The position numbers and the translations under genes are program-made. Positions 40,034 to 50,929 of a DNA stretch of 64,000 nt are shown in pieces. Below the pieces are notes generated by a model. It ran no database searches and was not told the origin of the DNA. It saw only the letters and a program-made list of their open reading frames with translations. The stretch covers positions 3,162,001 to 3,226,000 of the forward strand of contig CP012810.1 of assembly GCA_001936135.1 (NCBI GenBank). Direction: 5' to 3'. How positions within the stretch are numbered: the stretch's first letter is position 1; each line of letters begins with the position of its first letter. Source of the DNA: Saccharomycopsis fibuligera x Saccharomycopsis cf. fibuligera (Eukaryota > Ascomycota > Saccharomycetes > Ascoideales > Saccharomycopsidaceae).

Positions 40034-42581
40034 GTTATCTTTGCGCTATGTACTTTTTTTCTATTTACAACAACAAACTACTACTACTCACTTAATATAA
40101 CACTTCATTTTTTTGTTTGATGCCAACTGGTTTTTCAAATTTTGTGTATTGTATATGTTATTCATGGTGAACGCAGCAATAAAACTTTTATGAATTTTTA
40201 TTTTCGTTTGATTGTAGCCTAGAAACTCTATAACGTACATTAGCTGAAGGGTGGTGATGTTAAAAGAAATAGTTGCCAATATCCACAAATGACAGCATGG
40301 TAGATATGCTTTATTTCAAATACTCCTATACATAGCAGAATATTGACTGCTACAAAAGAACATAAATACGATGATTCTATTGTATGACGCACACAGAGCT
40401 CATTTACATGTTAGATTAACGTACCTATCAGCCAGCCAGTTTAGTTCCACTGTCTTTTGCTAGATTTTTAATCTTTAAAATTGCTTTACAAAAAGAAAAA
40501 AAAAAGGGAGTCAACAACATCAAAGTAAAATAAAATAATAAAAAAAATAAAGAAAAAGAAGTAAAAAGACTGTTTGATTGATATTGTATAGTTACAATAA
40601 CATTTTCTCTTGAGATCTAAGACATATCTTGCACTATATCCGCATATGTTGTAATTATTATGTCAATGTTTAGTATTATTTTCATCACAATCAGGTAAAT
40701 GAAAAATGTACTACAGAAAACGAAAAAAAAAAAAAGGTAGTGCGATTATATGGGGTGCGATACCCCTGAAAATAAGTTAGTCCGGCCCTCAAAGCTGAAG
40801 AGGTAATCTAAAAATGAGTATTATTACCTTTGAACGCAAATAACATTGCAATAACTTTTGAGAGAGAAGACCTCTAAATATTTCAAAAGCTCTAGATTAT
40901 GTTGTTTTTAATTTTCATCTAAAGTCATTAGCAATCGTTCTTTAAATCATTTACCAAAGAATCTTTTCATTTAAAAAACCAAAAAAAAAAAAAAAAAAAA
41001 AGAGCACCCAGACTGTTATACAGTTGTTTTATTATTTATATCTAAATAAATATAGCTTTAATAGTTTTATATATATATTGGGGGATTTTTGGAAGGCGAA
41101 TTGGCTGAGGGGGCTAGATTTCAATGTATGTGATGTAGCATTCTATAGAATTCCATGAATTTTGGAGCTGCGGTTGAAAAGTGTTTATTTATTTGGCGAC
41201 AACACAAAGTGGAATGGTAACGTATTCCTCGATGCTATTGACATACCTGGAAACTGAACGAAAAGACTTAACAGTGTCTGCGTTGGTTAAGTGTATGCGT
41301 GTGTTTACCTGTAAACCTTAGAGAAAATTTATTGTATCCCAATGGATTTAGAATCTGAATTATTCTCGTTTTTTTTGTTTCTTTGTTTTCGCTAGATAAT
41401 TAGATCTTAAGAAGGTTTTCAGCTAATTTCAAAACCAAACAAGTAAATGTATGCTTTCCCGGGCTTTCAGCCACAAAACAATTACTTTACGAATTTGTAA
41501 CTATGGTTCGTAAATCTTAGGTTTGAATCAAACTAAGAAAATCGATGATATCATATTTCACGTTGTATGATATAATTTCTCCGTGGTGTCAAATTACACG
41601 CATTATGGCCTATCTGCCGTAAACTTTCAAAAGGAAAAAGAGACTTTACTGGACACGCATATCCTGGTTTTCAAAGAGCTAATAGTAAAGACAATAGCCG
41701 AATAGAGAAAGAGCTACTTACTAAACTACAGTATTTTAACCCCATATATAGGCTATATGCTCTGTCACCAAAAGAAACATATTTATGCAGAAAGGCAGTT
41801 TCCGAAACAAAACAGCGGAAAAATATAACTGCTTGTTTTTTCTTTAGTCCGTTGACAGTTGCCCTGGCTTGGCAATCTAGATAATGATAGATAAGTTGCG
41901 TTAATTGGCCTTTTCTGAGCCAACTTGATATGTCATCTTGATTTAATTGGCTCTTGCATACATATCTGTTAGGTACTGATGATTCTACTTTATCTATGGA
42001 CTATCTTGAAGTGTCTAATAAAAGCCATAAGAGAAACATGAATAATGTAGGTTAAATCGTAGAAAGTTTATTAAATCGGTTAAATCGAAATATGTGTTCG
42101 TGCTAACAAAAAATTTTGTGTTTCTGATTTTAAAAACAACATCTTGGATTATGCAGCATGTGTACAAGCATCTAATTATTAGTAAACCCCTATTGTTTTC
42201 AATATTCTATACCTACAGCTTTTCTATAAATGAATCGTGAAATCCTTAGACAGCTACCAGAACTTTGTAAGGTAGCAAGTAATCTTCCCTTTTTAAAATT
42301 AGCAGCACAAAAGGGCTTTTGTAAAACCGTCAGCCCCAGATTACCCAATCCAGAAAAAAATGTACCGCAGTCACGCACATTTTCCAAACTCAGCCTTTCT
42401 TCAGTCTATCTACTCATTTAACCTATGATGCAGCAATTGCCGCAGACTGATTGAGAGGAGCGCCAACACTGGACTCTTATTCACTCTGAGACTGCATGCA
42501 TAGTATTAAGCTCGACGATAGATGCACCCGGTCCCGCATCTTTGGTGCGCGCAATAACCTTAATTGTAAGGCAAAGAGGCC

Positions 42582-42615
42582 CAGGCATGCCATGCTTGCA
42601 AGCATGGCATGCCTG
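42582..42615. repeat. Perfect spacer-free 34-bp palindrome
   Basis: The left half CAGGCATGCCATGCTTG (42582-42598) is exactly the reverse complement of the right half (42599-42615), with no spacer. It has nested GCATGC cores. It lies 1.77 kb upstream of the hexose-transporter ATG in gene-free DNA. Confidence 0.97.
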
Positions 42616-42765
42616 TCTGCACCTACTCGATACTGCAATATTTATGAAAAGAGGAGGTAGGCAATAAAAGAAAAAAATTTTGCATGACACGCCGCAGCAG
42701 TTGAGGTCGACCTGTTGGTAATATTTGTGCATTACTGGAAAAAGTTTTCTAACATTTGGTGTGTT

Positions 42766-42801
42766 GTGACAGTGTTAGTGACAGTGTTAGTGACAGCGTC
42801 T
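42766..42801 (+). repeat. 12-bp tandem repeat, two perfect copies and one diverged
   Basis: GTGACAGTGTTA occurs at 42766-42777 and 42778-42789, then GTGACAGCGTCT at 42790-42801. It could be a reiterated factor site with a TGACA core, or slippage. Confidence 0.9.
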
Positions 42802-43731
42802 GGATTATTGCTATAGGTCCCTTCGGATAATCCGAATTCTCTATAGAGGAAAAAAGTTTGCCAAGAGCTCTTGAGTTTGTCTACTGTTAGCGCCAAGTCA
42901 AAAGTTTTTCCACGAGTTCGCCAGCTGTTTAACTGGAAAAGCTCAGCAAGGACTGCTAGGGTCACGAATACGTGGCAACAATGTCGTGAAACCGGATAAT
43001 TTGGCGCACTCCTAGGTGCATTTTCTGAGCACGGCAGACTAGCCAGCTAACATTTCTTTTTGGTATTATTGGGACAAAGAGGGGGCAACAGCACAACCAG
43101 CGTCAGCCCGGATAAAAATGTTCTGGGGTGCATCATTATACATATAGGTAAGTGCGGAGTGATCATATCACCGCCGTGCGCAAATCTTGCCAGAAAAGCT
43201 ACGATGTAGCGCGTTTCATGCAAGATAGCTGCAAAGAAAAAAATGTTGGCAAAATGCTATAGCTAGAGCTTTTCGTGCGTGCATCACAGAAAATTGTCGT
43301 CAGAGCTATCTTTTTTCAATTGTTCTTGGCCCGGCTATGGCTGGTTGCTGCTAACGGTTGGAGTCCATGAATAACAATCCATAAGTTCATCCGAAGCTTG
43401 GCGCCTGTTTGACAATATGAAGGTTGAATCTTGGTTACAGAATGGAGCTTTACCTACCAGTAAAGAACGGAAACAGCATGTTTGTGAGTGTTGTGTTATT
43501 GTAGCTATTGTTTTCATGATTGTTGCGTGCCCTAAAACAGATGTGACAATAGCAAAACGCCCACTTTGAACGAAAATTTGACTTCTGTTGCCAAAAGAGA
43601 CTCTCCACTTGCCCGTCGTTCACGACCGTAGGATTAATAAAATCTGCATTATATTTTCAAAAATCTGCTGAATGACGCTTTCTTGCTTCAAGCAACATTA
43701 AAATTACTATTCCAACTGACGTACCCCGCGC

Positions 43732-43742
43732 CCCCGGTTATT
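43732..43742. promoter_or_regulatory. Mig1-type glucose-repression site
   Basis: CCCCGGTTATT fits the Mig1 consensus (GC box with an AT-rich flank). It lies about 640 bp upstream of a hexose transporter, the kind of gene that Mig1 controls in yeasts. A second C-rich box lies near 43989. Confidence 0.35.
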
Positions 43743-44187
43743 TAGTCTCGCTAATTAAACAATCGTTTTCAATAATTGCTTTTCAGCAAGTCAATGATTG
43801 AAACAGTAATGCGTAGATTTTTAAAGTATTTTATTATTCCGGATAGTCATGCTATTAGTGAAAACGCCTTTACTGGGATCATGTACTGATAGAAAAAGCA
43901 GTGCAATATTTTGTTTTCTAGTAAGAAATCATCCGAGATTCGCTGCGAGGCAAGGCAGAATCGTGGGGTCGTGCTGCCTCGGAGCTTTCCCCCTCCTCCA
44001 AGCGCGCATTTTTTAGGTTTAGTGCTTGCTTCCTCGGACAAACTCCAGAAAAATAATGCAGTATTGACGCACGGCAAGGTGCAGGATGTTATATTTTTAG
44101 GCCTCCTACATTTACAGTTTTTTCTGCTTTTTTCCACAGCATAGGAAAAAGCAGACATTCGGCATAAACAGCTTTTTTGGATCCAAG

Positions 44188-44196
44188 ATATAAATA
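44188..44196 (+). promoter_or_regulatory. TATA box of the hexose-transporter gene
   Basis: ATATAAATA lies about 185 bp upstream of the ATG at 44381, a normal distance for a regulated yeast promoter. Confidence 0.55.
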
Positions 44197-44380
44197 CTGG
44201 AGAGAATCCTTGTTTAGTCTTGTTTACTTTCATAACATAATCTGTTTATTGGCTTAACTTTCACTACCATAATTTTATATCAAATCTTACAAACTACTTT
44301 CTTTTGCTGTTCATAATAAGACAAATATAATTCACAAATCCAAACTTCAGTTAGACGCTCAGTAACATTATATTAAAAAA

Positions 44381-45973
44381 ATGGGTTTTTCCGAGAGCAA
44401 AATTGTGCGGGCTTTCTTCAACCCGGAAGAGAAGAAAGGTTCTGCAAAGATGGGCATAGCAGTAGGTGTGTTTGCTGCTTTTGCTGGTATTTTATACGGC
44501 TACGACACGGGTACCATCAACGGTATATTGGCTATGGACTACGTTTTGCAACGTTTCCCAAAAGACAAGCCAATGGAATTTTCCTCTTCTGAACATTCTC
44601 TTATTGTTTCAATTTTGTCTTTGGGTACTTTTCTTGGTTCTTTGGTTGGTTCTTTCTTTGCCGATAAATTTGGCCGTCGTATGACTATCATCGTGTCTAC
44701 TTTGGTGGTGTTCAACTTTGGTGTCATTTTACAAACTGCTGCTACTGCTATTCCTTTGCTTTGTGCAGGTAGAGCTATCGGTGGTTTTGGAGTTGGCTTG
44801 ATTTCTTCTTGTGTGCCTTTATACCAAGCTGAGTGTACCCCAAAGTGGATCAGGGGTGCTTTGATTGCAAGTTATCAAATGGCTATTACTGTCGGTTTAT
44901 TGGTGGCCGCTTGTGTTAACCAAGGTACTCATGCTCGTAATGACTCCGGCTCTTACAGAATTCCTATTGCTGTACAATTTATCTGGGCTTTGATTTTGGG
45001 TATTGGTTTGATTTTCTTGCCAGAATCTCCGAGATATTATATCAAAACTGGTCAAGATGAAAAAGCACTTCAAGCTTTGGGTGTTTTGCACGGCGTTTCC
45101 AGCGATGATCCAGTTGCAGTTGAAGAATTTGATGAGATCAAGGCCAACTTTGAATACGAACTAACTCAAGGTACTGCTTCATGGGTTGATGTCTTCAAAG
45201 TCAAGAACTCCCAATTGAAAAAATTGATCACTGCTTGTGGTTTACAAGCTTTGCAACAATTAAGTGGTATCAACTTCATCTTCTACTATGGCACAACTTT
45301 CTTCAAAAACTCCGGTATTAAAAACTCTTTTTTGATTTCCTTGGCCACTAACGTTGTTAATCTTGGTATGTCTTTCCCTGGTATATTAAGTATTGAAATT
45401 GTTGGTAGAAGAAACTTGTTGTTGATTGGGTCTTTAGGTATGTGCGTCAGTGATTTCATTATTTCTATTGTTGGTGTTGCAACTAATTCTGCGTCTGCCA
45501 ATAAAGTCTTAGTTGCCTTTGCTTGTATTTTCATTGCTTTCTTTGCTTCTACTTGGGGACCAATCTGTTGGGTTATTGTTGGTGAAATTTTTCCGTTGCA
45601 AGTCAGAGCTAAATCAATTGCTTTGGCCACTGCTTCTAACTGGTTGTTTAACTTTGCTATTGCATACGCCACTCCTTACTTGGTTGACCCTGGTTCCAAT
45701 TCTGCCAACTTAGGCTCTAAAGTGTTCTTCATTTGGGGTGGCTGCAACTTGATTGGTTTGATCTTTGTCTTCTTCTTAGTTTACGAGACTAAAGGTTTCA
45801 CTTTGGAAGAAATTGAAGAATTATACAATGCTGTTCCAAATGCCTGGCAATCATACGACTTCAAGCCAACTGACAAGAAAGTGTTTCGTGAAGGCAGAAA
45901 CGCTGAAATTGTTTCTAAGCAAATTGCTGACCACAAAGCGTCTTCCGAGCTTTCTGCTGGTGAAAAGGTGTAA
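44381..45973 (+). CDS. Major facilitator superfamily hexose transporter
   Basis: This 530-residue protein has twelve hydrophobic segments and the sugar-porter signatures. These are GILYGYDTGTINGI in helix 1, DKFGRR between helices 2 and 3, and RAIGGFGVGLISS in helix 4. QLSGINFIFYYG is in helix 7, with PESPRYY before the central loop and VYETKGFTLEEI after helix 12. It would sit in the plasma membrane and carry glucose or related hexoses by facilitation or proton symport; sequence alone does not decide which. It resembles the Candida HGT and yeast HXT families. The C-terminal tail is long and charged. Codon use is biased toward highly expressed codons. A 4.3-kb gene-free upstream region with Mig1-like sites suggests glucose regulation. 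Confidence 0.92.
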   Translation: MGFSESKIVRAFFNPEEKKGSAKMGIAVGVFAAFAGILYGYDTGTINGILAMDYVLQRFPKDKPMEFSSSEHSLIVSILSLGTFLGSLVGSFFADKFGRRMTIIVSTLVVFNFGVILQTAATAIPLLCAGRAIGGFGVGLISSCVPLYQAECTPKWIRGALIASYQMAITVGLLVAACVNQGTHARNDSGSYRIPIAVQFIWALILGIGLIFLPESPRYYIKTGQDEKALQALGVLHGVSSDDPVAVEEFDEIKANFEYELTQGTASWVDVFKVKNSQLKKLITACGLQALQQLSGINFIFYYGTTFFKNSGIKNSFLISLATNVVNLGMSFPGILSIEIVGRRNLLLIGSLGMCVSDFIISIVGVATNSASANKVLVAFACIFIAFFASTWGPICWVIVGEIFPLQVRAKSIALATASNWLFNFAIAYATPYLVDPGSNSANLGSKVFFIWGGCNLIGLIFVFFLVYETKGFTLEEIEELYNAVPNAWQSYDFKPTDKKVFREGRNAEIVSKQIADHKASSELSAGEKV

Positions 45974-46526
45974 TGCTGCAATGATTTAAAGTAGCAAAAG
46001 TTTTTTATGGTTTTTTCTCTAAATTTTCGGTTTTTTGTTTAGTTTTACGATTTTCATTCCAGGTCATGTCTTTATAACGATTTTCACTTCTCCTTTTTTT
46101 TCCCCCTTTTCAATTACTCATTTAAGTTTTTATATTATTATTACTCTTTTACTTGGTTATGTTAACTTCATCTGCCTTTTTTCGGCTCAAAATAAAATAG
46201 AAACACTTTATCCTAAAATGTTCGGCTTCCTGTAATTCTGGATCACTACGTATTTCAACATATTCTTGAAGGAAAAAAAAACTAAACCTTTTTTGAGCCA
46301 TTCTAATGATGGAACAGGCCTCTGTGATTTGAACGAGATATTGGAGCTGTTTTTTTGTTACTTATGTTTGGACCGTAAATTACCTAAATAGAAAAAGGTT
46401 TCGGTTCCCTAATCTGATAAAGTCTTATGACTATTAGCTCATTAGTAGACAGTTTAATGGAATTACGTAAGCTTTACTGCATATTAACATTATTTTTCTT
46501 TATTTCAAGAGCTACGCGTCTATTAA
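45974..46526. other. Convergent 3' flanks of the transporter and CIN1
   Basis: T-rich then A-rich DNA with no gene-like frame; probably terminators of both converging genes. Confidence 0.6.
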
Positions 46527-49500
46527 CTATGGTACAGGCAACATCAACTTTTTGCTTGTTACATCAAAAACAATTTTTTGATACTCGCTTTCTTTCAAAT
46601 ACAAAGTTAACAGTTTAAGCTCATCATAATTTGCCAGACTGTTTTCCATTTCAGAAGTATAGATTGCGTAAAGTGACTCGATAATTTTTGTTGCTATTGG
46701 CTTTTTGCGAATAAATTTTTTGAGCATTGTGTCCAAACGCTTCATTGACTCCCGTTTAGCATAGTCGTGCATGATCAAATATTCGTGAATATCTATTATT
46801 TTAAGCAAAGTGCTAGGCGATTTATTTTTGATTTCCATATTATATGTCCGCACAAAAAGTTTCTTTATAATGAGTTTATCTTCATCATTCTGCTTATCTT
46901 GAACTAACTCGACTTTTGAGTTTATAAGTTTCACTAGTAAGTTAAGACAACTAGTTCGGACCTTCTCTTCTTGATCATAAAACGTGTCTTTTTGACTATT
47001 GTAATTAAGCATTTTCTCATTATCAGTAGGTTCACGAAGTAAATATAGCACATAGTTTATTGTTAAGCGTTTCAATCCTTGGTTTTGTGTTAACTGATCT
47101 GATTCAGATAAATTTTTGTCAAAACCTTCATACAAAAATTCAAACTTGTAGGGATAACCTTTTCCACTCTTTTTGAAATTTTCCCATTGATCCAAGTCAA
47201 CCGTAAGCCAGTTGTCGAAAATCTCAATCAAAGCATCAGTAGATTGGAGCACACTTAAATCGGACCCATGTATTGAGCCACCGGTTAAACAAATACCCTT
47301 CCAAAATTCCTGGTTCGGTTGTTGGGTCACTGAAAACTTTTCCCGAACCAGTGAATTTAAAGCATAGTTGGTATAATAGAAGTGAAATAAGAACTTGTAG
47401 TAACGGAAGTAGTCGTTTCTGTAAATTATGGCATCCGCTATAGAAATAAAGTAATTCTTTATGTTTTCTTTGTTTGCAAATTTGAATTTGATCAACACTA
47501 CTAAAGCTTTGTATTTTACTTTATCAATGACTTCACTCGATATCCTTAATAACCTTGACTCAATTAACAATGATAGTCCTTCGTTTTCCATATTAATAAA
47601 AAATTCTAAGTTCTTTTCAATGGTATTAATAGCTGCAAGTCTTATTTTGCTTCCCACATCGCCTTGTTCAGTTAATGTGTAGTCATTAAGTTGGTCTACC
47701 AATGCGCGAAGGAATTTGGCATCAAAAATGCTTTCATCAGCATCTGCTCGGCTCACATTATAAATTAAGTTCCCAATGCTAAATATCAAGTTTTCCCTGA
47801 TCTCATATGATATCTTTTTGTCAGTGATTAAGTTTGCAAAGTAAGTCAAGAATCCTTGATCTACTAAGTATTTGGGCTTCAAATAACCAACATTCTTTGA
47901 GCTGATCAAATTTCCATTTTTAATATAGTACATAAGCTTGTTGGTGAAAAGAAATACAAAACTTTGCTTTTCAGCATTTTTCTCTAAAAACTCATATTTG
48001 GATAATTCAACAATAAAATGCTTGAATAACAAACTGATGGCTTCACTATTCTGCCTTATTATGTTGAATACAAGGTTTTCTATTATATGCTCTGGGAGAC
48101 TATTTGAGTGATTTGTAGGTCCACCACTATAGTAATTAGGCTTATCATAATAAAATAGAAGTTCAACCAATATCTTCATGATCTCTTCCCCAACATGCAC
48201 CAGGTCTTTGTGATAGTCAAAGGTGAAAGCTGATATCGAATCTTTGAGCTTTCCAATATGAGAGTCTAGTCTATGTTTAGATGAAACGTCAAGTAAGGCG
48301 CCATCTTTTGAGCTCTTGCGGACTGTTTTGAGCAACTCGGAAGCTGTAAAAAAAAGTCCCGGTTTAATCTTGGTGTTTCCAAATTGCAGCAAGACATATT
48401 CCAAAGAACTTATCAACTTTTTCACCCAGTCTATTTTCTTTTCGTTGCTGCTACATTGCTCAATTTTTAATTCGAATAAAGAGGCAACTAATATAGAAGA
48501 CTTCTTCTGGCTATCGTGATCTATTGAGAAAATGCCCAGACTTAAGTTTGCATTTTTTATCAATTTATCGTAGGCATGCAAAACGTCCGTCTCTGTGCAA
48601 AGCAATAATTTGAAAAAATCACTCTGGAACCCCGGAAGCATAGTGAAGACAGCGACGGAATTTTCAAAATATGTCACATCTAAATCATTTAGCTTATTAA
48701 ATTCCAAAAGCTCAACAAGGCTGACTGAAAATTTGTTTGCTGTTTCCTGATCAATGGACAAGGCAAGCCAGATATCGGTGCCAAATCGTCCAAGCATTTC
48801 TTGTATAACAGCACTTGCTGATCTTCTGATTATCAAATCTGTATCAAAACAACTGATAAAAACAAGATGTTGGAATAGCAGTACCAAGACGCTCTTATTG
48901 CGCTTGAGCAAGCCACTATTATATTTCAATAAATTCCATACAATATAGAGCACTGCGTCTCTTATATTTGCGCCAATAAGAGCAGAATTGATTTGAAATC
49001 TCTTGAAGTAAAAGAATGGTTTGATGAGAACGTAAATCAAATTAATGTACTCTTCGTTCTCTATTGAAATTAAGCCTTTTTTCAAGAGCTCCGCAACAAC
49101 AAGAAATGTTCCGTGTACTTTATTTATAGAAACCAAATCAAAATTAATATGAATATTTTGAGCAATATCGACTTTCAAGTCTTTCTCTTCGATTTTTTCA
49201 ATAAGTTGTGTCGCTTGATCTATCTCCAATTGAGCAATAACATTACTCAATATATCTAACTGGAACTCTTGCGGTAATAATACTGCTATTTTCGCAATGT
49301 TTTTGGCATTACTATATCTTATAATGGTATCTTTGTTTGAAATTATTGACATCAAGGATGAAATAGTATCCTCTATGCGTTGTAGATATAAGTCCTCGTC
49401 TACATCATCTAAACTCGAGTTGATGATTTTTAAAAATGCAGTTGACAAATGACCATAATTTTTTATCACTTGTTGAAGTATCAAAGATGAATAGCTAGCC

Positions 49501-50288
49501 GAGCTTTCTATTTGATGAAACTTTTGTGAAATCAAATTATAATGCACATTTAGGAGGTCACGATGGGGCTTATAATCAACCAATTTCAACAAGTTGAGTA
49601 ATATTTTCAAGTTTGTTAGTGTTTGATTTGTAGAAAAATCGCGAAAATTTTCCTCTAGATATTTATGATAATAGTCTCTTAGGTACTCAATTGAATCAAC
49701 TCTAGAAAGAAATTTTGAGTAAAGAAGCACATCCACGTCGTTAAGGTAGCTGTTTGAATTATTTTTCATGAGTAATTTCTCAAAGCAGATTTCATGAATA
49801 AGCTCAACATTCGATAAGGATTGCAAAGCAAAAGGGGATAATATCAATACAGAAAGCCATAAAAGCAAAAATGAGAGCTCATGCCAGTGATCCTTATCAT
49901 TAAAATTTGAAACTATGTGGCGTAGCTGATCAAAGATGATATTGAACAAATTTATATCGGTTGATAACAAGTTGCTCACAAGTTCAAGACCTCTTATCTT
50001 GCAGAAATTGTACATAATCAAAGCAATCACTTTCCTCAAAGTTCCATCATCATTTCCTTCTTTTAAAAGTTGAGTATATTTTTCAGAAAGCTTCTGAACA
50101 AAGCTTGGGAGTGACTTGTCTAATAGTTGGGGACTAGTCTGAAAATCATTGATCAGAAGTATAAGAGAATCCACTGTTTGGACAATAGCATTGTCATCAT
50201 AGAACTGTACGACCTGACAGATTCCGCGGCTTATTTCATTTAAGAAAAAGTCTTGATTCTTTATAATCCTTAATTCATCATTATTCAT
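46527..50288 (-). CDS. CIN1: Tubulin-folding cofactor D (Cin1)
   Basis: This 1253-residue protein is mostly alpha-helical and HEAT-like. Family signatures include IMYNFCKIRGLELVSNLL near residue 90-110 and LSFLLLWLSVLILSPFAL near 140. An armadillo/HEAT block contains DLIIRRSASAVIQEMLGRFG (about 490), the best match to TBCD/Cin1. Cofactor D receives beta-tubulin after the chaperonin and joins with cofactors C and E to form alpha/beta dimers. In yeast, loss gives benomyl supersensitivity and chromosome instability. It is longer than baker's yeast Cin1 (1014). It is divergent from the tRNA-Val/YKU70 locus; the ATG at 50288 starts MNNDELRII. Confidence 0.85.
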   Translation of the reverse strand: MNNDELRIIKNQDFFLNEISRGICQVVQFYDDNAIVQTVDSLILLINDFQTSPQLLDKSLPSFVQKLSEKYTQLLKEGNDDGTLRKVIALIMYNFCKIRGLELVSNLLSTDINLFNIIFDQLRHIVSNFNDKDHWHELSFLLLWLSVLILSPFALQSLSNVELIHEICFEKLLMKNNSNSYLNDVDVLLYSKFLSRVDSIEYLRDYYHKYLEENFRDFSTNQTLTNLKILLNLLKLVDYKPHRDLLNVHYNLISQKFHQIESSASYSSLILQQVIKNYGHLSTAFLKIINSSLDDVDEDLYLQRIEDTISSLMSIISNKDTIIRYSNAKNIAKIAVLLPQEFQLDILSNVIAQLEIDQATQLIEKIEEKDLKVDIAQNIHINFDLVSINKVHGTFLVVAELLKKGLISIENEEYINLIYVLIKPFFYFKRFQINSALIGANIRDAVLYIVWNLLKYNSGLLKRNKSVLVLLFQHLVFISCFDTDLIIRRSASAVIQEMLGRFGTDIWLALSIDQETANKFSVSLVELLEFNKLNDLDVTYFENSVAVFTMLPGFQSDFFKLLLCTETDVLHAYDKLIKNANLSLGIFSIDHDSQKKSSILVASLFELKIEQCSSNEKKIDWVKKLISSLEYVLLQFGNTKIKPGLFFTASELLKTVRKSSKDGALLDVSSKHRLDSHIGKLKDSISAFTFDYHKDLVHVGEEIMKILVELLFYYDKPNYYSGGPTNHSNSLPEHIIENLVFNIIRQNSEAISLLFKHFIVELSKYEFLEKNAEKQSFVFLFTNKLMYYIKNGNLISSKNVGYLKPKYLVDQGFLTYFANLITDKKISYEIRENLIFSIGNLIYNVSRADADESIFDAKFLRALVDQLNDYTLTEQGDVGSKIRLAAINTIEKNLEFFINMENEGLSLLIESRLLRISSEVIDKVKYKALVVLIKFKFANKENIKNYFISIADAIIYRNDYFRYYKFLFHFYYTNYALNSLVREKFSVTQQPNQEFWKGICLTGGSIHGSDLSVLQSTDALIEIFDNWLTVDLDQWENFKKSGKGYPYKFEFLYEGFDKNLSESDQLTQNQGLKRLTINYVLYLLREPTDNEKMLNYNSQKDTFYDQEEKVRTSCLNLLVKLINSKVELVQDKQNDEDKLIIKKLFVRTYNMEIKNKSPSTLLKIIDIHEYLIMHDYAKRESMKRLDTMLKKFIRKKPIATKIIESLYAIYTSEMENSLANYDELKLLTLYLKESEYQKIVFDVTSKKLMLPVP

Positions 50289-50613
50289 TTCGAGACAATC
50301 CGTTGTGGTGATGCTACTAGTTGACGCTTAAGATGATGCTAACCTTTGGCACATTTACACGGTATATGATTTTAATTTTCTGCCAAACTTGTTTTACCCG
50401 GTTGTTTACAGAGCAGTGCCGCGCTCGTACAACTTTTCCTTTTTGCGCATGAATGAATGATAAATACAGAACACCAAATGGACAAGACACAAAGAAAAAT
50501 TCTTTGACCTTTAGTGTCCTTTTCAGCTCAACAAAAATAAGCCCAGTTTTGATAAATACGACACTCATTGTAGAATCAATTGTAAAAAAATTTGATCTTT
50601 AACTATAAGTTAT
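50289..50613. other. CIN1 upstream region
   Basis: About 325 bp between the CIN1 ATG and the 3' end of tRNA-Val. It includes an A-run at 50584-50590 that would act as a T-run terminator for the minus-strand tRNA. No gene was seen. Confidence 0.6.
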
Positions 50614-50715
50614 TGAACTGTGCGAGGTTCGAACTCGCGATCTTTTCGGTGCATATCACAAGCGCGAACTTGTTGATAATGTAAACGAAACGTCGTACCA
50701 CTAGACCAACAGTCC
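50614..50715 (-). tRNA. tRNA-Val (anticodon UAC) with a 30-nt intron
   Basis: Reading the minus strand, the acceptor GGACTGT pairs with ACAGTTC and the discriminator is A. The D arm has GGTCTAGTGG. The anticodon stem TTTCG pairs with CGAAA around loop TTTACAC, giving anticodon UAC. The T arm is GCGAG-TTCGAAC-CTCGC. A 30-nt intron interrupts after position 37 (genomic 50650-50679), the standard eukaryotic site, leaving a 72-nt mature body. A T-run follows the 3' end by about 25 bases. It closely resembles yeast tRNA-Val(UAC), whose baker's yeast form as I recall it has no intron. Confidence 0.93.
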
Positions 50716-50771
50716 AATGCTGATTCTTAAATTTATTATCACCTAAAAATGTATCTAAATGCTAGGTTGTA

Positions 50772-50781
50772 ATCACGTGAT
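50772..50781. promoter_or_regulatory. Palindromic E-box ATCACGTGAT between tRNA-Val and YKU70
   Basis: A perfect 10-bp palindrome with CACGTG core, matching the Cbf1 site RTCACGTG. It is about 57 bp upstream of the tRNA 5' end and 150 bp upstream of the YKU70 ATG. Confidence 0.5.
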
Positions 50782-50929
50782 ATATATTAATTGATCCCAA
50801 AAATTCTTTTACTACACAATATTGATTATTTTAGCAGGTGCTTTAGGAGGTCATCTCATCTCATCGACATTTATTTAAGAGCAAGTCTCTCCAAAATAAC
50901 ACCTTGGCTTATATTTTAATATTTTAATA

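Larger units (their letters stand above)
40034..44380. other. 4.3-kb gene-free region upstream of the hexose transporter gene
   Basis: No frame here resembles a protein, and no tRNA was seen. The left part is AT-rich with A-runs (40980-41001). From about 42400 onward it is richer in GC and in structured sequence: a perfect palindrome, a 12-bp tandem repeat and Mig1-type sites, listed separately. The length and content suggest a large, complex promoter for the downstream transporter. A non-coding transcript is possible. Confidence 0.5.

Noticed and set aside
43847-44233. 128-codon minus-strand frame upstream of the transporter
   Set aside because: It has no motif or codon bias, overlaps the transporter promoter and TATA box, and is probably chance.
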